A stretch of 64,000 bases of DNA, from positions 17,751 to 81,750 of the forward strand of contig DAOUQC010000009.1 in assembly GCA_030625775.1 (NCBI GenBank). The letters are read 5' to 3'. A model generated the notes under the pieces. That model worked only from the letters and a program-made list of their open reading frames with translations. It was not told the DNA's origin and ran no database searches. Positions 1 through 8,456 of this stretch are shown here, in pieces (within the stretch, counting starts at the first letter, position 1; each line of letters begins with the position of its first letter). The translations under genes were made by a program, and so were the position numbers. The stretch is from Verrucomicrobiota bacterium. GTDB lineage: Bacteria; Verrucomicrobiota; Verrucomicrobiia; Verrucomicrobiales; DEV007.

Positions 1-1860
1 CCTGAAACATACTCCAAACTGGTCACGACCATGCTGGAAGCCACCCGGAACCCAAGCCTGCCCGATACAGATGGCATCACCGCCCTGATGTGGTTAGCTG
101 CCTCAAACCGCTCTGACCTGCTTACCAAACTGATAGCCAAAGCAGCCAACCTGGATTCCCAGGCAACAGATGGTCGAACAGCAGCCATGTGGGCAGCCGT
201 ATCGGGAGCAGAGCATTCGCTTGCCACTCTCAAAAATGCCGGGGCCAATATGGCTATCAAGGACAAGGCCGGGCGAAGCGTAGAAGACTGGATTCAACTG
301 GGCCCCACAAACAGCCAGAGCACTCCACTTCTCCGCAAAACAAAAATATCAAACCAGAAACCTGAATCCCCGGCGGATGCCGTGGCACTAGGCGACAAAA
401 CCTACCTGAAGGACTGGCTAGCAAAAAACCCGGACAAAATCGATGGGGCCGATACCGAATTGCCCCTGCTGCAATTCGCTGCCATGCACGGCCGCACGTC
501 TATTGTGAAAATGCTTCTTGATGCGGGAGCCAATCCAAAATTACAATCTGAATCCGGCACTCAAGCTTTGCACTGGGCGGTTGCCAACGGGCATGTCGAA
601 GTGGTTAAACGGCTATTGGAAACCGATACCCTGGTTAATGCACTCAGCTCGGGATTTGCTGCTAATACGCTCACCTTGGCCATCCGCAACGGCCATGACG
701 ACATCTACCTGATGTTGATCAAAAAAGGAGCCAATCCCAGGATCAACAGCGGCTTGATGCTGCTCTCGGCGATGCAAACAGGCTCGATGGAGCAGCTCAA
801 AATGTTGCTCGCCCATGGAGCGGATCCACTGCAGAACTTTGATGAAAATAGCGATACCGCGATCAGTCATGCCGGACAAGTCGGCAAGCCGATATTCCTC
901 GAAGCCTTGCTGAAGAAATTACCCAAAAAACTCACCAAGGCTCGACAAAAACGATTTGATCGTTCGCTGACCAAGGCCATGTACAATGCCTGCCTGTATG
1001 GACGAGGAGAAATGGTTCGTTATTTAATCAACTCGCTCGACATCGATCCCAATCTGAAATTTTCCGATAATCCCGATAAAGGCTCAGAGCAGGATCCGGA
1101 TCCTTTTGCAGAAAAAGACCCTTTTGGAAGCCCGGAAAATCTCAATAAATACTCACCGTTTTCCCTCATGGTCGCCCACAACCAACCGGAGACCGTTCGC
1201 TTTTTGCTCGAATCCGGAGCCAGAATGCAAGGTCTGACCCGCAATCAGGACAACCCGTTTATCCGCGCCCTTGAAAATAACTATTCGGATATGGTTGACC
1301 TGTTATTGGAATACAAAACACCGCTGGAATTACACGCCGAATATGATGGCGAAACCCCGCTGATGAATGTCGCCCGACTGGGGAATCTTGCTCAGGCAAA
1401 ACGTCTGATCGCAGCGGGAGCCAAAGTGAATACCGTCAGTCTCTTGGATGAATCAAAAGATTTTAATGCCAAATACTTTCTGGCCTCTGACGGAGTCACC
1501 GCCTTCCTCATGAGTTGTTACGGCGGTCAGCCTGGAATGGCAGCTTATCTGATCGAGCAGGGAGCTGATTTGAAAAAAATGGACGGTCGGGGCCGGGGAG
1601 CCCTCCATGCCGTGGTGACCTCTAAGTGGACTCCTCCCAAGAAAAGGCTGGAAACCCTTAAGTGGTTGCTGGAACAAGGACTCAATGCCAATGAACCCAA
1701 TGCAAAAAACGGGGATCACCCCCTCGATGCCGCAGCCAGAAATGCTTCTACCGAAATCATCAAGCTGCTACTGGATCACGGAGCTGAAAAAAACAAATCT
1801 GCCCACGACATTGCCGTGAAAGCCAAGCGCAATGAGGCAATTCTAAGATTGCTGAAATAG
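1..1860 (+). CDS. Ankyrin-repeat protein, 5'-truncated by the window edge
   Basis: The reading frame is open from base 1, so the ATG at 31 is probably internal and the N-terminus lies outside the window. The protein is built almost entirely of ankyrin repeats: about ten units carry the usual TALMWAA, LHWAVANGH and LLLDHGA type signatures, from the first residues to the C-terminus. Ankyrin repeats form stacked helix pairs that bind partner proteins. No enzymatic domain is visible in the part seen here. An export signal cannot be judged without the true start. The last repeat ends directly at the stop codon. Confidence 0.85.
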   Translation, partial: PETYSKLVTTMLEATRNPSLPDTDGITALMWLAASNRSDLLTKLIAKAANLDSQATDGRTAAMWAAVSGAEHSLATLKNAGANMAIKDKAGRSVEDWIQLGPTNSQSTPLLRKTKISNQKPESPADAVALGDKTYLKDWLAKNPDKIDGADTELPLLQFAAMHGRTSIVKMLLDAGANPKLQSESGTQALHWAVANGHVEVVKRLLETDTLVNALSSGFAANTLTLAIRNGHDDIYLMLIKKGANPRINSGLMLLSAMQTGSMEQLKMLLAHGADPLQNFDENSDTAISHAGQVGKPIFLEALLKKLPKKLTKARQKRFDRSLTKAMYNACLYGRGEMVRYLINSLDIDPNLKFSDNPDKGSEQDPDPFAEKDPFGSPENLNKYSPFSLMVAHNQPETVRFLLESGARMQGLTRNQDNPFIRALENNYSDMVDLLLEYKTPLELHAEYDGETPLMNVARLGNLAQAKRLIAAGAKVNTVSLLDESKDFNAKYFLASDGVTAFLMSCYGGQPGMAAYLIEQGADLKKMDGRGRGALHAVVTSKWTPPKKRLETLKWLLEQGLNANEPNAKNGDHPLDAAARNASTEIIKLLLDHGAEKNKSAHDIAVKAKRNEAILRLLK

Positions 1861-1949
1861 GAAAGCGGGCTTCCTGAATGTAAAATGGATTGCCCCTCCG
1901 TTTCGTCGCTTTCCCCCAAACCTCACATATAAAAACACCGCCCCCCTCT

Positions 1950-1966
1950 ACGCAATGGCATTGTGT
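1950..1966. repeat. Small palindrome, ACGSAATG family
   Basis: ACGCAATG-G-CATTGTGT forms a 17-base near-perfect inverted repeat, with one pair that would be G-U in RNA. It lies between the ankyrin gene and the minus-strand secreted-protein gene. Related palindromes occur at 52384, near 55214 and at 56213-56260. The 3' ends of both flanking genes point towards it, so it could also act as a weak bidirectional terminator. Confidence 0.5.
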
Positions 1967-1996
1967 TTTACATACCACCTTCCTTTGCAGTCACCT

Positions 1997-2812
1997 TCAC
2001 TCTGCCTTGACGAACACAGTAATGATTTCACTGGTTCCGGGGTAGTCATGATCCACCGAACAGTGATAAGCCAAACACAAACGATCACCAATCACTGCCA
2101 TTGAAAGGTGTGAATTCCAATCCGCAGGGGCATCCATTACACGCTGCACAGTTTTCCCACTACCCGGCACCATGCTGCTCAACACCATCTCATACTCCTG
2201 CCCCTTCTTTTTTGGCTCCCTTGCCCAGGCGACCCAGAACCTGCCCTTTGCATACACCACATTGGAGGCCGTGGGGAAATCGTAAATCGTAGCCGGCTCG
2301 CCAATCAGAAAACGTTCCGGTTTGGCAAAACCCTCACGGGGGAAAAGATAAAGGAAAAAATCCTTCGGCCCCTCATCCAACTCTTCACTCGAATGCTTCA
2401 AGGCAACTGCAATGTGATTGGGCGTGATGCAGGAACCTTCTACCATGGTGACCACGGAATCCGTTGGCCACGCCAATGCCAACGTCTGTTTTTTTCCTCC
2501 CGGCAGAGAGATCACGGCATTTGGTTTCGTATTATTAAATCGATCCACGTTAATCACCGACTTTTTCACAGGTTTACTTTTGACCAAATGCCTCGGTGCC
2601 AGCAAACGTCCCTCCGGAGTAAACAGCATACGGAAAACCGGATGATCCCCCTCTAAATAATTATAACCAATAGAATTGGTGTTAAAATAAATCGCAAAAT
2701 TCCCCGACTCGATCAACACCCTCGGATGCACATCCCCTAGCGGATCAGAATGCGCCCGGACAGCCTCGGAAAGAAAAACCCAACAACAGATGGCTAAGGC
2801 GATTTTTTGCAC
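1997..2812 (-). CDS. Secreted protein of unknown function
   Basis: The 271-residue product starts with a classical signal peptide (MQKIALAICCWVFLSEAVRA) and is predicted to be exported. The mature part is rich in beta-strand-like segments and resembles a fragment of a beta-propeller (short hydrophobic strands separated by Gly/Asp turns). I recognise no named family. It stands alone, convergent with the ankyrin gene and about 110 bases downstream of the Rrf2 regulator on the same strand, so readthrough from that regulator is possible. Confidence 0.6.
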   Translation of the reverse strand: MQKIALAICCWVFLSEAVRAHSDPLGDVHPRVLIESGNFAIYFNTNSIGYNYLEGDHPVFRMLFTPEGRLLAPRHLVKSKPVKKSVINVDRFNNTKPNAVISLPGGKKQTLALAWPTDSVVTMVEGSCITPNHIAVALKHSSEELDEGPKDFFLYLFPREGFAKPERFLIGEPATIYDFPTASNVVYAKGRFWVAWAREPKKKGQEYEMVLSSMVPGSGKTVQRVMDAPADWNSHLSMAVIGDRLCLAYHCSVDHDYPGTSEIITVFVKAE

Positions 2813-2920
2813 AAAGCCAGGTTATCCAGAACTCATTTTGGGGACAAGACTAAATTCTCAACCATGGGAGAGTCCCTCCAAAAGCTCAAACCTCGATTCC
2901 TCCACCTGCCAAAAATTGAA

Positions 2921-3367
2921 CTACGAATCAGCGTGCAGCTTTTTGATAACCCCAACTGGTAGTTTTCCCACCGTATCCTGAAGATTGGTACTATCTGCCC
3001 ACTCGCGAAAATCGTCTGCGACCCCCACCAGAGAATCATGGAGTGGACAGGGATGTTCGCTATTACATGCCCCCCAACCAAAAGCGCAGCGATTTAGATC
3101 GGGATAGGCATCAACCGCTTTGAGGATATCAGAAAAAGGAATTTCCGAAGGATTGCGGGCAAGGGCAAATCCTCCGCCCAGGCCTTTCCGGGAGACCAAC
3201 AGGTCAGCGAGAACCAGGCGGCGCAAAACTTTTGATAAATAATGACTGGGAACTCCGCTACCTCTCGAGAGATCTTTAGCGCAAACCGAAGCATCGGGCG
3301 ACTCATTCACCAGCCAAACCATGGCTCGAAGGGCGTATTCCGAAGTCTGGGACAAAAATGGATGCAT
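2921..3367 (-). CDS. Rrf2-family iron-sulfur regulator (NsrR-like)
   Basis: This 148-residue protein has the Rrf2 N-terminal start (LSQTSEYALRAMVWLVNE), a winged helix with the recognition segment SHYLSKVLRRL, and the G-rich wing KGLGGGFALAR. Three cysteines, C94-x6-C101-x5-C107, match the cluster-binding triad of NsrR, IscR and RirA. Family members use an Fe-S cluster to sense NO, iron or redox state. The gene is divergent from the NO-reductase operon and shares a 152-base intergenic region containing an 18-base palindrome, so NO sensing and local control are the best inference. NsrR identity is not proven; IscR-type sensing remains possible. Confidence 0.85.
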   Translation of the reverse strand: MHPFLSQTSEYALRAMVWLVNESPDASVCAKDLSRGSGVPSHYLSKVLRRLVLADLLVSRKGLGGGFALARNPSEIPFSDILKAVDAYPDLNRCAFGWGACNSEHPCPLHDSLVGVADDFREWADSTNLQDTVGKLPVGVIKKLHADS

Positions 3368-3459
3368 CTATAAGAATCTCTGCAGCGTTATCTTTCTTTG
3401 GAGAGTTCATGGAGTGCAATGATTGCCCCACTTTTTTGAATTTCGCTGTTTCTTTTGGA

Positions 3460-3492
3460 TTGACAACTCTTTTAATAGACATAAATGTCCAT
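3460..3492 (+). promoter_or_regulatory. Divergent promoter with candidate Rrf2 operator
   Basis: A TTGACA hexamer at 3460-3465 is followed 15 bases later by ATAAAT, a plausible though short-spaced sigma-70-type promoter for the NOR operon. Overlapping the -10 element is the imperfect palindrome ATAGACAT-AA-ATGTCCAT at 3475-3492, with one mismatched pair. Its location over the promoter, between an Rrf2 gene and its probable target, is what a repressor operator would look like. The regulator-site pairing is inferred. Confidence 0.45.
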
Positions 3493-3519
3493 TATTGATA
3501 TCCGGATTAAAAAACCTGC

Positions 3520-4983
3520 ATGTCCACTAATTTAACAGAGGTAAATCTTGAGCCATCCACTGAAGTGATCACTTCATCGATGGACTCGGGAGCACTTGCA
3601 AAGGTGGTGCCACAAAGTGCCCGGCACTGGATTGGTCTTTCTCTAGGGGTATTGGTTCTCGCCGGGCTATTTGCCTTGGCAGTAGTGATTGGCCGTATGC
3701 CTCCATTTGATCGTTTTGTCACAGATCCACTTTTTTTCAAACGCTGCCTGGTGGGGCATGTGAATATGTCACTGGTGGTATGGTTCTACTCTTTTTTTGT
3801 AGGATTGCTATTTCTGATGCCGAGCGGGCAAAATGCCGGATGGTTGCGCCGACAAGCCGCAACCGTAGCGCTTGTGGGCGTCCTTATGATGTTGGTGGGC
3901 GCAATCATTCCAGGCACCCAACCGATTCTTTCAAATTATGTGCCCACTATTGATCACTGGCTCTTCCGATCCGGGCAGATTGTTTTTGGTATCGGCATTC
4001 TCCTCGGCCTGTTGGACATACGCCTCTTCCAAGCACCCCGTCCGGGCAATACAATGGCATTCAGCATGCCGGCCGCTACACAGGAAGGTCTACATATAGC
4101 CGTGATTGCTTTTGGGCTTGCCGCGATGACTTTGGGGATATCCTTTTTCAATCGCCCTATCGGTGTAGGGGTCGACGTGTTTTATGAGCTGGTGATATGG
4201 GGAACCGGTCACCTCTTGCAATTGGTGTCCACTATCGCCATGATCTCGGTCTGGATCATTTTACTCACCCGGGTCATCGGTAGATCTCCAGTAAGTGGAA
4301 GAGGAGCTCGCATTCTTTTCTGGGCCATGCTTTTGCCATGGGTTTACGCCCCCTTTCTTGCCATGCAGGGAACAACCACCAGCACCTACCGGGGCGGCTT
4401 CACCCACCTGATGCAATGGTGCATTTTCCCTGTAACGACAATTTTTCTCATCCTCTGTATCAAGAGTGTGGTGCACGCCTGGCGAGAGGGAATCATAAAT
4501 CGCAAAATTCTGGCTGATCCCTGTTTTACCGGGTTTGCAGTGAGTGCGGGCCTTACTTTACTTGGTTTTGGACTCGGGGCAGCCATCCGTGGCTCCAATA
4601 CTATGGTTCCCGCCCACTACCACGCTTCAGTTGGTGCGATCACCGTGGCTTTCATGGCCGTAACGGGGCCGATCCTGAAAGCCTTCGATTTTTCCCTGGG
4701 CACAAAAAAATTGCGCCGTGCTTTTGCATGGCAGCCTGCACTTTATGGAATCGGAATGCTCCTGTTTGCAGCAGGATTCGGATTTGCAGGTAGCCACGGG
4801 ATGGGGCGGAAAGTTTATGGGGCGGAACAGGCCGAGCGGGGATTTGCCGAAACGGTTGGACTTGGAATTATGGGGGTGGGTGGTCTGATCGCCATCGCGG
4901 GAGGTTTGCTTTTCCTATGGATTGCGGGTGCCGCCTGGTGGCGGGGATCCACAAAAAAAACACAAATACAACGACGACCTTAG
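3520..4983 (+). CDS. Heme-copper oxidase subunit I paralogue, CuB site incomplete
   Basis: This 487-residue protein has about twelve membrane helices and resembles the eNOR-like subunit encoded at 5720. Both share HxH motifs, AGS(H/Y)G segments and a GIMGVGG helix. Candidate heme ligands are H80 (CLVGHVNMS), H366 and H368 (PAHYHAS). A helix VI His is present (H231 in WGTGHLLQ), but where the catalytic subunit has its HH pair I see only APFLAM. CuB is therefore probably incomplete and this is more likely a structural or electron-transfer subunit than a second catalytic centre. It is the first gene of the operon. The ATG at 3520 has no strong ribosome-binding site. Confidence 0.75.
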   Translation: MSTNLTEVNLEPSTEVITSSMDSGALAKVVPQSARHWIGLSLGVLVLAGLFALAVVIGRMPPFDRFVTDPLFFKRCLVGHVNMSLVVWFYSFFVGLLFLMPSGQNAGWLRRQAATVALVGVLMMLVGAIIPGTQPILSNYVPTIDHWLFRSGQIVFGIGILLGLLDIRLFQAPRPGNTMAFSMPAATQEGLHIAVIAFGLAAMTLGISFFNRPIGVGVDVFYELVIWGTGHLLQLVSTIAMISVWIILLTRVIGRSPVSGRGARILFWAMLLPWVYAPFLAMQGTTTSTYRGGFTHLMQWCIFPVTTIFLILCIKSVVHAWREGIINRKILADPCFTGFAVSAGLTLLGFGLGAAIRGSNTMVPAHYHASVGAITVAFMAVTGPILKAFDFSLGTKKLRRAFAWQPALYGIGMLLFAAGFGFAGSHGMGRKVYGAEQAERGFAETVGLGIMGVGGLIAIAGGLLFLWIAGAAWWRGSTKKTQIQRRP

Positions 4984-5006
4984 TGTCGGTGAATCAAGCT
5001 AATACT

Positions 5007-5162
5007 ATGATCCCAGAAAAACCTGATAAAAAACATTGGCTTCAAAAGCTCATGGACAACCCGTGGATCCTATTGGTTCTGGGTGTCGTGGTTCCAACCC
5101 TTTCATACACTGTATGGGGATGGATTGAACTTCTAATGATAACAGAAGCAAAACTCCCTTAA
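5007..5162 (+). CDS. Small single-helix membrane protein of the NOR operon
   Basis: The ORF track begins this frame at 4917 inside the preceding gene, but the ATG at 5007 gives a 51-residue peptide. It has a charged N-terminus (MIPEKPDKKHW), one hydrophobic helix (ILLVLGVVVPTLSYTVWGWIELL) and a short tail. It lies 23 bases after the HCO paralogue and 17 bases before the CuA subunit. Its size and position recall the tiny accessory subunits (CcoQ/CtaF type) of oxidase complexes. No sequence family was recognised. Confidence 0.6.
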   Translation: MIPEKPDKKHWLQKLMDNPWILLVLGVVVPTLSYTVWGWIELLMITEAKLP

Positions 5163-5179
5163 TTCTACAAAAAAAGACA

Positions 5180-5707
5180 ATGAGTATCTCTCCACCACCT
5201 GATGATTGGTTCAAAGCACCCCACGGCAATGAAAAGCTCTGGCTGGGGCTGGCGATCGCCTGGTGTATTGTGATGTCGATTGCGATGCCTTACTGGCACT
5301 TCGTAGGAAAACAAAACAGTACCGGCGAATCCTACAAAGTTACACCTAAAGACTTCATCGCCCGGGTTCAGGAATTCGTGAAAACGAATCAAGTCGGCAC
5401 GATGAACAACTTTCCTGTAGTAGAGGGAACCCCTGGGGGTGACATCTACATGCAAGGCCAAATGTGGCTCTGGTATCCAGTTCTCAAACTGAAAAAAAAC
5501 CAGACCTACCGCCTACACCTTTCGTCGATTGATCTGCAGCACGGGCTGTCTATCCAACCGCTGAACATGAACTTTCATGTATTGCCCGGATATGACCACG
5601 TGCTGACTATCACTCCGACGAGTTCAGGAGAATTCCCTCTTATATGTAATGAGTTTTGCGGAATCGGCCACCATACGATGGCCGGCCGGATTATTGTTGA
5701 AGATTAA
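5180..5707 (+). CDS. CuA-containing subunit II of the HCO/NO reductase
   Basis: This 175-residue subunit has one N-terminal membrane helix (LWLGLAIAWCIVMSIAMPYW) and a cupredoxin domain. The CuA loop CNEFCGIGHHTM contains C-x3-C-x3-H-x2-M, and an upstream His in DLQHGLSI supplies the remaining ligand, so the binuclear CuA site looks complete. CuA takes electrons from a soluble or lipoprotein cytochrome c and passes them to subunit I. Only one transmembrane helix is present, rather than the two of mitochondrial-type subunit II. It is encoded 12 bases before the catalytic subunit. Confidence 0.88.
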   Translation: MSISPPPDDWFKAPHGNEKLWLGLAIAWCIVMSIAMPYWHFVGKQNSTGESYKVTPKDFIARVQEFVKTNQVGTMNNFPVVEGTPGGDIYMQGQMWLWYPVLKLKKNQTYRLHLSSIDLQHGLSIQPLNMNFHVLPGYDHVLTITPTSSGEFPLICNEFCGIGHHTMAGRIIVED

Positions 5708-5719
5708 CAAAAGATTTCG

Positions 5720-7459
5720 ATGTCAGAAAATAACACAAGTGAAACGTCAGATTCAGGATCCAGCGGAAATTACCTGAATAACAATATGCGGACCTGCGAT
5801 ACCACGGGTTTACCCGTGTGCATGGTTGCCCAGAAATTCATCAAGCTGCATGCTGTGCTAGCAGTTGTATTTCTGCTGGTAGGTGCCTGCGCGGCACTCC
5901 TGCTAGCCCTTACCCGGTGGCCGGCAGTTCATCTACTCAATCAGGTTTGGTACTACCGTGTGCTTACGCTGCATGGTCTCAACATGCTGATTTTCTGGAT
6001 CCTGTTTTTTGAGATAGCTGTTCTCTATTTTGTGGGAACAAGCTTGCTGAACACACGATTAGCATCGGCTAAAACAGCTTGGGCGGGCTTCCTCCTCATG
6101 TTCGTAGGGGCGATTCTCACCAATGTAGCCATCATGCAAGGGAGAAGTGATGTACTCATGACCTCCTATGTACCACTGAAGGCATCCCCGATGTTCTACT
6201 TTGGAATCATTCTGGTGGCAGTCGGCACATTGATAGGTGTGATCAATTTTTTCTGCACGATTTACATCGCCAAAAGGGATAAAACCTATAAAGGATCTGT
6301 TCCGCTAGTCGTGTTCGGTGGAATCGCCGCAGCGATCATTGCTGTAGTGACTCTTCTGCACGGTGCTGCAGTCATGATACCCACTTGGATGTGGGCCATG
6401 GGGTGGATCGATAATATTGATCCAGCCTGGTACCGGATTGTCTGGTGGGGCCTGGGACACAACTCACAGCAGGTCAATGTCTGCGCCATGGTGGCCGTCT
6501 GGTATTTCCTCGCAACCGTCACCGTAGGAGCCAAACCTCTCAACCAGGCCGTATGCCGGGGAGCCTTTGTTCTTTACATCCTGTTCATCAACCTCGCAGC
6601 GGCCCACCATCTTCTGGTGGATCCAGGTGTAGGTGCCGGTTGGAAAATTTGGAATACCTCATACGCCATGTATCTGGCAGTATTGGCTTCCATGATCCAC
6701 GGATTCACAGTGCCCGCCTCGGTCGAGGTAGGCCTTCGTGCCCATGGTTACAATCGGGGACTCTTTGGTTGGCTGGTCGCCGCTCCCTGGAAAAATCCAG
6801 GCTTTTCGGGCTTCTTCCTTTCGCTGGTGATCTTTGGATTTGGAGGAGGAATTACCGGTGTGGTACTGGGAATCCAACAAATCAATATCATGGCCCACAA
6901 TACCCTGCGTATTCCCGGTCACTTCCATGTCACCGTGGTGGGCGGAACGACCCTAGCTTTCATGGCGCTGACTTACTACGTGGTGCCCCTGGTGTTCCAG
7001 AAAGAATTTTATCTCAAGAGCCTGTGCCGTATCCAACCCTATGTTTTTGGTGGCGGCATTGTCATGATGGCGATGGGAATGTCATTTGCAGGATCCTACG
7101 GGGTACCTCGCCGCCATTGGGACATCGATCTGACCGGTGCCCCTTTCACCTCCAACTTTGATTCCGGTGCTCATACGATGCTGGGAATCATGGGAGTCGG
7201 CGGAGTAATCGCTTTCATAGGAGCACTGATGTTTATTCTCCTGGTCGTCTCAGCGGTATTTTTTGGTAAATCAAATGCTGGAAAAGCAATGAGCGAATGG
7301 AATGAGCCTCTGGGTGTTGCCGGAGCTGACGCGGTCGCAGATGATGGCAAAAGCAATACCCGGGGAACCTTTGTATTGGCCTTGATCTTCCTCGCTTGTT
7401 TTGCAATCTACTACTTTGCCAACTGGAAATGGCTGGCGGATGTGTGGGAAGTCAGATGA
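5720..7459 (+). CDS. Heme-copper NO reductase catalytic subunit (eNOR-like)
   Basis: This 579-residue multi-helix protein carries the full HCO ligand set: H85 (helix II), H247 (helix VI, WWGLGHNSQQVN), H296-H297 (helix VII, AAAHHLLV) and H401/H403 (helix X, GHFHVT). At the +4 position from H247, where oxygen reductases have the cross-linked Tyr, this protein has Gln251; the HPE Glu is also gone. Gln in place of that Tyr is the signature I recall for the eNOR family of NO reductases derived from A-type oxidases. The neighbouring Rrf2 regulator and nirS locus support NO as substrate. An unusual oxygen reductase cannot be excluded. Confidence 0.8.
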   Translation: MSENNTSETSDSGSSGNYLNNNMRTCDTTGLPVCMVAQKFIKLHAVLAVVFLLVGACAALLLALTRWPAVHLLNQVWYYRVLTLHGLNMLIFWILFFEIAVLYFVGTSLLNTRLASAKTAWAGFLLMFVGAILTNVAIMQGRSDVLMTSYVPLKASPMFYFGIILVAVGTLIGVINFFCTIYIAKRDKTYKGSVPLVVFGGIAAAIIAVVTLLHGAAVMIPTWMWAMGWIDNIDPAWYRIVWWGLGHNSQQVNVCAMVAVWYFLATVTVGAKPLNQAVCRGAFVLYILFINLAAAHHLLVDPGVGAGWKIWNTSYAMYLAVLASMIHGFTVPASVEVGLRAHGYNRGLFGWLVAAPWKNPGFSGFFLSLVIFGFGGGITGVVLGIQQINIMAHNTLRIPGHFHVTVVGGTTLAFMALTYYVVPLVFQKEFYLKSLCRIQPYVFGGGIVMMAMGMSFAGSYGVPRRHWDIDLTGAPFTSNFDSGAHTMLGIMGVGGVIAFIGALMFILLVVSAVFFGKSNAGKAMSEWNEPLGVAGADAVADDGKSNTRGTFVLALIFLACFAIYYFANWKWLADVWEVR

Positions 7460-7499
7460 CTTCCCCACTCTCTGCCTTCTGCCTGCTTGAAAACTTACC

Positions 7500-8456
7500 A
7501 TGTCTGAAAGTCCTTCTATACGATTAATAGAGCATTTACGGCGTTTTTTTGAAAACGGAGGATTTGCCGCATTTGCCTTATGTTTACTGCTGGGATTCGA
7601 CACCCTCTTACTGGGGTTGTTATTGACTCCGGGTGGAGACCACGGCATCGGAGCATTTGCGGATGAATTGCGGGTATGGTGTTTCGGACTTGATTCGGCA
7701 ACCGGAAAATTAGAATGGAGTTATGTTTTTTCCATGCTATTCCCCCCCCTCTTACTGTCCGGAGCGCTCCTTCTTTTCTGGGGCAAACCCGTGCGCCAGA
7801 TTTTTTCCCAACCGCGCTCCCTGGCCCTGCACCTTCTTCCCGCTCTGATCCTGGTTGCTGGTTGTGGTGCATCCTTTGCATTTTTGGCAAATCCATCCCA
7901 GGGCGACAAGCTGGAATTTCCTGCAGAGGAAATCAGGACGCACCTGCCTACACCAAATCTCAATCTAATCAATCAAGCTGGCGAAAAAGTCGATCTGGCT
8001 GACATGCGTGGCAAAGTAGTCGTGCTCACCGGGATTTACACTTGCTGCGTGCAAACCTGCCCATTAATTATCTTGCAGGCAAAATCAGCCATCGCGGATT
8101 TGCCGCCGGAGCTTCTCAAAGATCTGCGCTTCGTAGCAGTGACCATGGACCCCATTCGTGACACCCCTGAAAAGCTGAAGGAATTTGCGGAAATGCAAGG
8201 AATAGCCCCACCTCTCTATCAACTGGTTACGGGGGAGGTTGAGAAAGTTGAAGCCACTCTGGACGCTATGGGCATTGCTCGGGAACTGGATAAAGAAACC
8301 GGCATTATCAGCCATGTTAATCAATTCCTTCTGGTAGACAAAGACGGCAAAGTTGCCTATCGCCTGGGCTTGGGAGAGCGGCAAAAAAAATGGCTCAGCT
8401 CGGCAATGCAGGTTTTGCTCGAAGAAAATGGTGATGAAGAAAGGCTTGTCCACTGA
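7500..8456 (+). CDS. SCO1/SenC-type copper chaperone with membrane domain
   Basis: The 318-residue protein has three N-terminal membrane helices followed by a thioredoxin-fold SCO domain. The copper motif is CCVQTCP (CxxxCP), and the distal His is in GIISHVNQFLLVDKDGK. SCO proteins insert copper into the CuA site of subunit II, which fits the CuA gene two positions upstream. The usual SCO has one membrane helix, so the extra helices are noteworthy. Its TGA overlaps the ATG of the next gene (TGATG), indicating translational coupling. Confidence 0.85.
   Translation: MSESPSIRLIEHLRRFFENGGFAAFALCLLLGFDTLLLGLLLTPGGDHGIGAFADELRVWCFGLDSATGKLEWSYVFSMLFPPLLLSGALLLFWGKPVRQIFSQPRSLALHLLPALILVAGCGASFAFLANPSQGDKLEFPAEEIRTHLPTPNLNLINQAGEKVDLADMRGKVVVLTGIYTCCVQTCPLIILQAKSAIADLPPELLKDLRFVAVTMDPIRDTPEKLKEFAEMQGIAPPLYQLVTGEVEKVEATLDAMGIARELDKETGIISHVNQFLLVDKDGKVAYRLGLGERQKKWLSSAMQVLLEENGDEERLVH

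Noticed and set aside
6445-7161. 238-residue plus-strand ORF inside the eNOR-like gene
   Set aside because: It is an out-of-frame shadow of a subunit with complete metal ligands.
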